Shown in pieces: positions 41,651 through 45,781 of a stretch of DNA of 45,781 bases (position 1 is the first letter of the stretch; the number at the start of each line of letters is the position of its first letter). The translations under genes and the position numbers were made by a program. The DNA comes from Cytophagaceae bacterium (GTDB taxonomy: Bacteria; Bacteroidota; Bacteroidia; Cytophagales; Spirosomataceae): contig JAIYBU010000041.1 of the NCBI GenBank assembly GCA_027488335.1, forward strand, positions 1 to 45,781, in the 5' to 3' direction. The notes below the pieces were generated by a model. It was not told where the DNA came from and did not search any database. It saw only the letters and a list, made by a program, of their open reading frames with translations.

Positions 41651-41687
41651 AAAAAGGCTATCTGAATTTATTTCAGATAGCCTTTTT
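41651..41687. terminator. Bidirectional terminator between the OMP and surface-protein genes
   Basis: A 16-bp perfect stem (41651-41666 with 41672-41687) has loop TTTAT and A5/T5 flanks. It ends 2 bases before the minus-strand stop codon. Confidence 0.92.
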
Positions 41688-41689
41688 CA

Positions 41690-44600
41690 TTACTTAATTT
41701 TTTTTATTTTTATAGGCAAACAAGAAACGGCACAAGGTGGTATCACAATTACTAAAGTCGAAGCCATTGTCGAACAATCTTCACTTATTTTTGCCTTGAC
41801 GGTATAATTACCCGCTTTTGTATAAGTAGCAGCACTAATACTCGGATTTTGTAAGTTTGATGTAAATCCATTTGGCCCTGTCCAAGAATAAGTTGCGGGA
41901 GGTGTTCCGTTTGTTACTGTTGCAGTTGCTTTTAAGTTAATTGTACCACCATCCTCGATAGGCGAATTACTCGAGGCAGTCACTAAAGTAGGTGGTGTAC
42001 AAGTAGGCGTCACAATAACAGCCGTAGTAGCCGTAGCCGTACAAGTGCTTGATGATAAAACAGTGAGACTATAAGTACCACTTGCTGCTAAAGAAGCAGA
42101 AGGAATACTTGGATTTTGAATGGTAGAAGAAAATCCATTTGGTCCAGTCCACGCGTAGACAGTTCCGCCCGTACTTGTAGCCGTAAAATTGATAGCCCTA
42201 CCCTCACTTACAGGCGAATTACTCGAAGCAGTCACTAAAGTAGGTGGTGTACAAGTAGGCGTTACAATAACAGCCGTAGTAGCTGTAGCCGTACAAGTAC
42301 CCGCTGATAAAATCGTAACTGTGTAAATGCCACTTGTTGCTAAAGTGGCCATATTAATACTTGGATTTTGAATGGTAGAAGAAAATCCGTTTGGTCCAGT
42401 CCACGCATAGGCAGTTCCGCCTGTACTTGTCGCCGTAAGATTGATAGCATTTCCTTCAACAACTGGCGAATTACTTGATGTAATGACATTGGTTGGTGGT
42501 GTACAGACAGCTAAACCTATATCTAAGTTATGATTTGATAAGGTAGTTGCCCCTGTTTGAAAATCAATAACTGCATATCCTTCAGGGCTTGCGGCAACTT
42601 GTCGAGCTTGGTTGGCTAAAGGGGGTAATTCTTTTACCCATTTTGCATCCGAGTCTCGTATCTTTTCGGGTGTTTCTTGTTCGTCAGGTATAGTTGTGTT
42701 ACCACCAGGAGCCACATCTACCAAATCTTTAGTTTTTACACCATCCTGCGACATATCAACTCGTATTTGATAGCGGTGTTCATACCTGACCGTATCAGAT
42801 ACATTAGAATTATCAAAAATATACTCACCATTAGGCGAAGTGATAGTAGTTCCAATCAACGCTCCCCCTTTTTCCATATCATGAAGTGTTATGGTTACTC
42901 CGCCAATGCCATTTTCGTTAGGGTCTTGAATACCGTTTTGATTCGTATCAAACCAAACTCTATTTCCAATTTCAATAAATGATACGCCACAACTGGCTTT
43001 CATATCTCCCAAACCACCCGATTTCCCGAGTGTGCCTTTTTTACCTGCATATACGGCAAAACTTCTTAATAGTGAGCCGTCGGTATTGCTATAAATATGA
43101 AATCCACCCGCATGGAATACCTCATCAACGGGGTCCATGGCCGAAGTCAGAACCTCTCCAGTTCCAGGAATGAGCATTAGGCCGCCGTTTGTGATTTCGC
43201 TGTGTGCGGGATTACCAAAAAAATTCCAAAAATCTCTACCATAAAACTCCCCACCGCCGAAGCCCTCGTCATTGTTTACCCCACTTCCTGTTAATGAGCC
43301 AGCTTGACCATTATTTTCCATTTCGTAAACGCCATTGTTGTTATATACTCTTAAAATATCGCCACTCACAAAACCATCATACAATTTACCATCGTCAACA
43401 GGAGCCATTGATTTAAATCCTGTTATCAAACTAAATCTATCCATTAGACCAATAATCATGCTTCCATCAGTATCAAACTCTATATCAGAAACGAGTGGCT
43501 GAGGATTAATTGCCGAACCCACAATTTTACCATATTCAGGACTAAAAACTGAAGAACAGGCCACTGGAAATGTATTACTCCACGGACGCCAATATCTAAT
43601 GTTTTGACAAGCATCTGTTGCATCAGCTTTGCCTCTTTTATAAGTAAGAGGAAACTGATAAAAAATAGTAAATTCACCAGTTTTTGGATTGAACTTATAA
43701 ATGGTAGCAGATAGAGTCGTTGAATCTTGTGAAGTTTCATTCGTACAAACCACTCCCAAATAAAAATTTCCTTGGTATTGTTTTACTCCCCAAGGCCTGT
43801 AATCGCCATTAGAGCAAGGGTTAGGTATAGGATACGACTTAACCGAAGCACTGCTCGGAGTTGTAGCAGGAATGCCCACAAAAAAACTATATAGCTTTCG
43901 GTCGTATAAATTTACCATATAAAGTGTCTTTTCATCGCTCGACAGGGCAATACCACCAATTCCCACTTTACCTGCCGCATCAACGCTGGCTGCATCTTGA
44001 CTTGTAAGTAATTTATCCGCAGGTAAGTCGGTATGTGGGTCGGGTCCAGTATCTATCCCAATTGTTTTTACATCAACAAGTTGTCCTAAAGTGTTTGATA
44101 CCCCATCAAATTTATAGATGCCTCCAGTACCCAATGGCCCAAGACCAACGTGCCTTCTGGTTACTGCACTTGACAATACTGTTTTTCCACGAGCCTGATA
44201 CTCCATTCCCCAGAGAGAGCCTACCTCCGATGCTTTAGCAATATGAACAGGCATTGGTCCTGTTGTTCCACCAACACCTGTTGAGTAATACGGGAGCGAC
44301 ACCAAAGCATCATCTTCACCAGCCGAACCCCCAGCCAAGGCATTCCCATTCACATAACAAGGTGTATAAATGAGCGTACCTTCAGGCTGACAATAGTCGG
44401 TGTTTGTCAGAATACCAAGGTTTGCATTAGTAGCTCCACCAATTGGAATAGTCAAGAATTGAACATTTGTATTACTATTTACTGATTTCTTCCCATCATT
44501 ATTTGTTCCCAGCCCCGTAAATTCAAGTCTTATCTTAGAACCAACGGGTACCTCCTGAGCTGAAAAACGATAATTGCCATTAATATCGGTTAGTTTTACG

Positions 44601-44809
44601 ACTGTCGGGAATGACGAGCTATATACACTCACAGTAATATTACGCACACCGAGTTCGTGTGGTGGTGTCTGAAAACCATCATTATTAAAGTCTTTAAATA
44701 CAGTTCCCGAAAGTTGGGCAAAAGTATTAGAAAACGAAAGCAACCAATAGCTTACAAGCAAATACAAATGTTTATATTTGTGCTTTCTATATAATGGTGC
44801 GTATTTCAT
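41690..44809 (-). CDS. SdrD-like surface protein with Ig-like repeats
   Basis: This 1039-residue exported protein has a signal peptide (about 1-31, SFSNTFAQ). A first SdrD B-like Cna_B domain (about 33-110, GTVFKDFNNDGFQ...GVRNITVSVY) is followed by a large beta-propeller-like region (about 150-600) and a second SdrD B domain (about 608-690, IGNRVWFDTNQNGIQDPNENGIGGVTITL). Three 84-89-residue repeats starting CTPPT follow (about 769-1024), each with YAWTGPNGF or similar. The C-terminus is short (CAVSCLPIKIKKIK) and lacks a recognisable T9SS sorting domain, so the anchoring route is unclear. A role in adhesion or gliding is inferred from domain types only. The repeats resemble the PKD/Ig modules of gliding-associated proteins. 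Confidence 0.8.
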   Translation of the reverse strand: MKYAPLYRKHKYKHLYLLVSYWLLSFSNTFAQLSGTVFKDFNNDGFQTPPHELGVRNITVSVYSSSFPTVVKLTDINGNYRFSAQEVPVGSKIRLEFTGLGTNNDGKKSVNSNTNVQFLTIPIGGATNANLGILTNTDYCQPEGTLIYTPCYVNGNALAGGSAGEDDALVSLPYYSTGVGGTTGPMPVHIAKASEVGSLWGMEYQARGKTVLSSAVTRRHVGLGPLGTGGIYKFDGVSNTLGQLVDVKTIGIDTGPDPHTDLPADKLLTSQDAASVDAAGKVGIGGIALSSDEKTLYMVNLYDRKLYSFFVGIPATTPSSASVKSYPIPNPCSNGDYRPWGVKQYQGNFYLGVVCTNETSQDSTTLSATIYKFNPKTGEFTIFYQFPLTYKRGKADATDACQNIRYWRPWSNTFPVACSSVFSPEYGKIVGSAINPQPLVSDIEFDTDGSMIIGLMDRFSLITGFKSMAPVDDGKLYDGFVSGDILRVYNNNGVYEMENNGQAGSLTGSGVNNDEGFGGGEFYGRDFWNFFGNPAHSEITNGGLMLIPGTGEVLTSAMDPVDEVFHAGGFHIYSNTDGSLLRSFAVYAGKKGTLGKSGGLGDMKASCGVSFIEIGNRVWFDTNQNGIQDPNENGIGGVTITLHDMEKGGALIGTTITSPNGEYIFDNSNVSDTVRYEHRYQIRVDMSQDGVKTKDLVDVAPGGNTTIPDEQETPEKIRDSDAKWVKELPPLANQARQVAASPEGYAVIDFQTGATTLSNHNLDIGLAVCTPPTNVITSSNSPVVEGNAINLTATSTGGTAYAWTGPNGFSSTIQNPSINMATLATSGIYTVTILSAGTCTATATTAVIVTPTCTPPTLVTASSNSPVSEGRAINFTATSTGGTVYAWTGPNGFSSTIQNPSIPSASLAASGTYSLTVLSSSTCTATATTAVIVTPTCTPPTLVTASSNSPIEDGGTINLKATATVTNGTPPATYSWTGPNGFTSNLQNPSISAATYTKAGNYTVKAKISEDCSTMASTLVIVIPPCAVSCLPIKIKKIK
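41735..42505 (-). repeat. Three tandem 252-bp-class repeats in the surface-protein gene
   Basis: Units begin at 42505, 42253 and 42001 on the minus strand, each at the Cys codon of CTPPT and exactly 252 bases apart. The third unit is longer (267 bases). Units two and three share long identical stretches at their starts, so recent duplication or gene conversion is likely. Confidence 0.85.
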
Positions 44810-45098
44810 AGGTTTAAATTCATGTTTTGAGATTTCATAGTTGTTGAAATGAAATCTTTTAAGAAAAGCAAAAAAATTATAGCACTAATTATTCAATTTA
44901 GGTGTAGGTGCAAAGCCTATGCCATAAGCATAAAAAAAAAAGCCTTTTTTGTTACCGTTTGCTAAGTTTTTGGTCTCAAAAGCCTAAAAAGCACTATAGC
45001 AACCTTGATAGAAGTGATAAAAATTAACAAATGATTCCTTGTTTCAGAGAATAGAAATAGGGGCGAAAAAAAAAAAATAAAAAAAAAGTGCTTAACTA
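44810..45098. other. Intergenic region before the tRNA-tuf promoter
   Basis: This AT-rich region has long A runs (around 44931-44941 and 45066-45087). A plus-strand frame of about 59 codons near 44850 is basic and low-complexity and not convincing. Nothing else is seen. Confidence 0.4.
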
Positions 45099-45129
45099 TT
45101 TGACAAAATAAAAAAAGGATATAATTTTG
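45099..45129 (+). promoter_or_regulatory. Promoter of the tRNA-Tyr/Gly/Thr-tuf operon
   Basis: TTTG (45099-45102), a 19-bp spacer and TAATTTTG (45122-45129) match the Bacteroidota housekeeping consensus exactly. A-rich sequence upstream may act as an UP-like element. Transcription should start near 45136. Confidence 0.8.
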
Positions 45130-45191
45130 CACTCCAATTCAGCGACAAAGTAAATAACAAAGTCATTGAAAAGGATATAGGAATTTGAAAA

Positions 45192-45274
45192 GGGGGTGTA
45201 CCAGAGTGGCCAAATGGGGCAGACTGTAAATCTGCTAGCTTACGCTTACGGTGGTTCGAATCCATCCGCCCCCA
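45192..45274 (+). tRNA. tRNA-Tyr (anticodon GTA)
   Basis: The 83-nt class II tRNA has acceptor GGGGGTG/CGCCCCC, anticodon stem GCAGA/TCTGC with loop CTGTAAA, a long variable arm (CTAGCTTACGCTTACG) and T-arm GGTGG-TTCGAAT-CCATC. The discriminator is A. CCA is not encoded. Confidence 0.96.
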
Positions 45275-45297
45275 CTCTTTAATTTAGTGTAATATAA

Positions 45298-45370
45298 GCG
45301 AAAGTAGCTCATTTGGTAGAGCGGTAGCCTTCCAAGCTTCAGGTGGCGGGTTCGAGCCCCGTCTTTCGCT
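45298..45370 (+). tRNA. tRNA-Gly (anticodon TCC)
   Basis: The 73-nt tRNA has acceptor GCGAAAG/CTTTCGC, D-arm GCTC...GAGC, anticodon loop CTTCCAA, T-arm GGCGGG-TTCGAGC-CCCGT and discriminator U73, typical for glycine. It is 23 bases after tRNA-Tyr. Confidence 0.95.
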
Positions 45371-45516
45371 CAAAAATGTTAAGAAGCAAGACTATAAATA
45401 GTGATAATTTTGTCATTATTAGTTTTGAGATTTGTCTCACGCTCTTAGTAAGTAAACAGTTAGCAGTTGTTAATCTCTGATTGATTACTGCTTTATCTGT
45501 AGCTGCTCACTGAAAA

Positions 45517-45588
<72 letters not shown>

Positions 45589-45711
45589 CTTTACTTTATT
45601 TTCATAAAGGAAGCTTCTACAAAAATGAAACAAGCGTACTGAGTTTCGGCATTAAATTAGCATTAGTTTAAATTAAGTATATAAGAACAATAATAATAGA
45701 CTTTATCAATC

Positions 45712-45781
45712 ATGGCAAAAGAGAATTTTGACCGTAGTAAGCCTCACGTAAATATCGGTACCATCGGTCACGTTGACCACG
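45712..45781 (+). CDS. tuf: Elongation factor Tu (5' end, cut by window end)
   Basis: From the ATG the frame reads MAKENFDRSKPHVNIGTIGHVDH, the nearly invariant EF-Tu N-terminus, ending within the GHVDHGKT P-loop. EF-Tu is the GTPase that delivers aminoacyl-tRNA to the ribosome. The upstream tRNA-Tyr, tRNA-Gly and tRNA-Thr genes are the usual co-transcribed neighbours of tuf in Bacteroidota and other bacteria. Only the first 23 codons are in the window. Confidence 0.97.
   Translation, partial: MAKENFDRSKPHVNIGTIGHVDH

Noticed and set aside
44849..45028. Plus-strand frame of about 59 codons before the tRNA-tuf promoter
   Set aside because: The composition is basic and driven by poly-A runs, with no family resemblance; likely chance.

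Overview
The window looks like the chromosome of a Bacteroidota bacterium, most likely Cytophagales (an Emticicia/Spirosomaceae-like lineage). The coding sequence is AT-rich. Promoters fit the Bacteroidota -33 TTTG / -7 TAnnTTTG pattern, best before tRNA-Tyr and tRNA-Cys. One secreted hydrolase has a C-terminal type IX secretion (T9SS) sorting domain. The right end has the tRNA-Tyr, tRNA-Gly, tRNA-Thr, tuf order. The genus is an inference from gene content only.

Layout. 1-310: tail of an IS5-like transposase abutting a stranded glycoside-hydrolase tail. 0.8-25.7 kb: ordinary chromosomal metabolism and envelope genes (Lon protease, a secreted amidohydrolase, TauE/SafE exporter, DUF983 and DUF481 proteins, a GH42-like T9SS protein, a GT2 glycosyltransferase with a nucleotide-sugar epimerase, L-2-hydroxyglutarate oxidase, a flavin amine oxidase, penicillin acylase-family hydrolase, a beta-propeller/phosphoesterase lipoprotein, an alcohol dehydrogenase-AEC transporter operon, an MFS transporter and a DUF1080 protein). 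Many gene pairs are convergent and separated by one strong bidirectional hairpin terminator.

25.7-38.7 kb is a defence/toxin-antitoxin island. A dense hairpin cluster and a helicase remnant lead to a class II Fic gene with its own palindromic operator. An approximately 11.2 kb block follows, bounded by direct repeats of about 57 bp. Each repeat carries a rho-independent terminator plus the 3' end of tRNA-Cys. The intact tRNA-Cys gene is at the right end and a 16-bp tRNA 3'-end copy is at the left, the usual signature of integration into a tRNA gene, but no integrase is present. Inside are a truncated-looking secreted ORF, a tripartite HipB-HipS-HipT kinase toxin system with two TATACC-N6-GGTATA operators (one lying inside the promoter), a gene interrupted by an in-frame stop, and a type I restriction-modification operon (hsdM, hsdS, hsdR). 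A HigBA toxin-antitoxin pair and a DUF262 remnant are embedded between hsdS and hsdR.

38.9-44.8 kb: an ECF sigma factor, a single-pass membrane protein and an outer-membrane barrel protein form a likely sigma/anti-sigma/envelope operon. It converges on a large SdrD-like surface protein with three 84-residue Ig-like repeats. 45.1-45.8 kb: the promoter and tRNAs of the tuf operon, with tuf cut by the window end.
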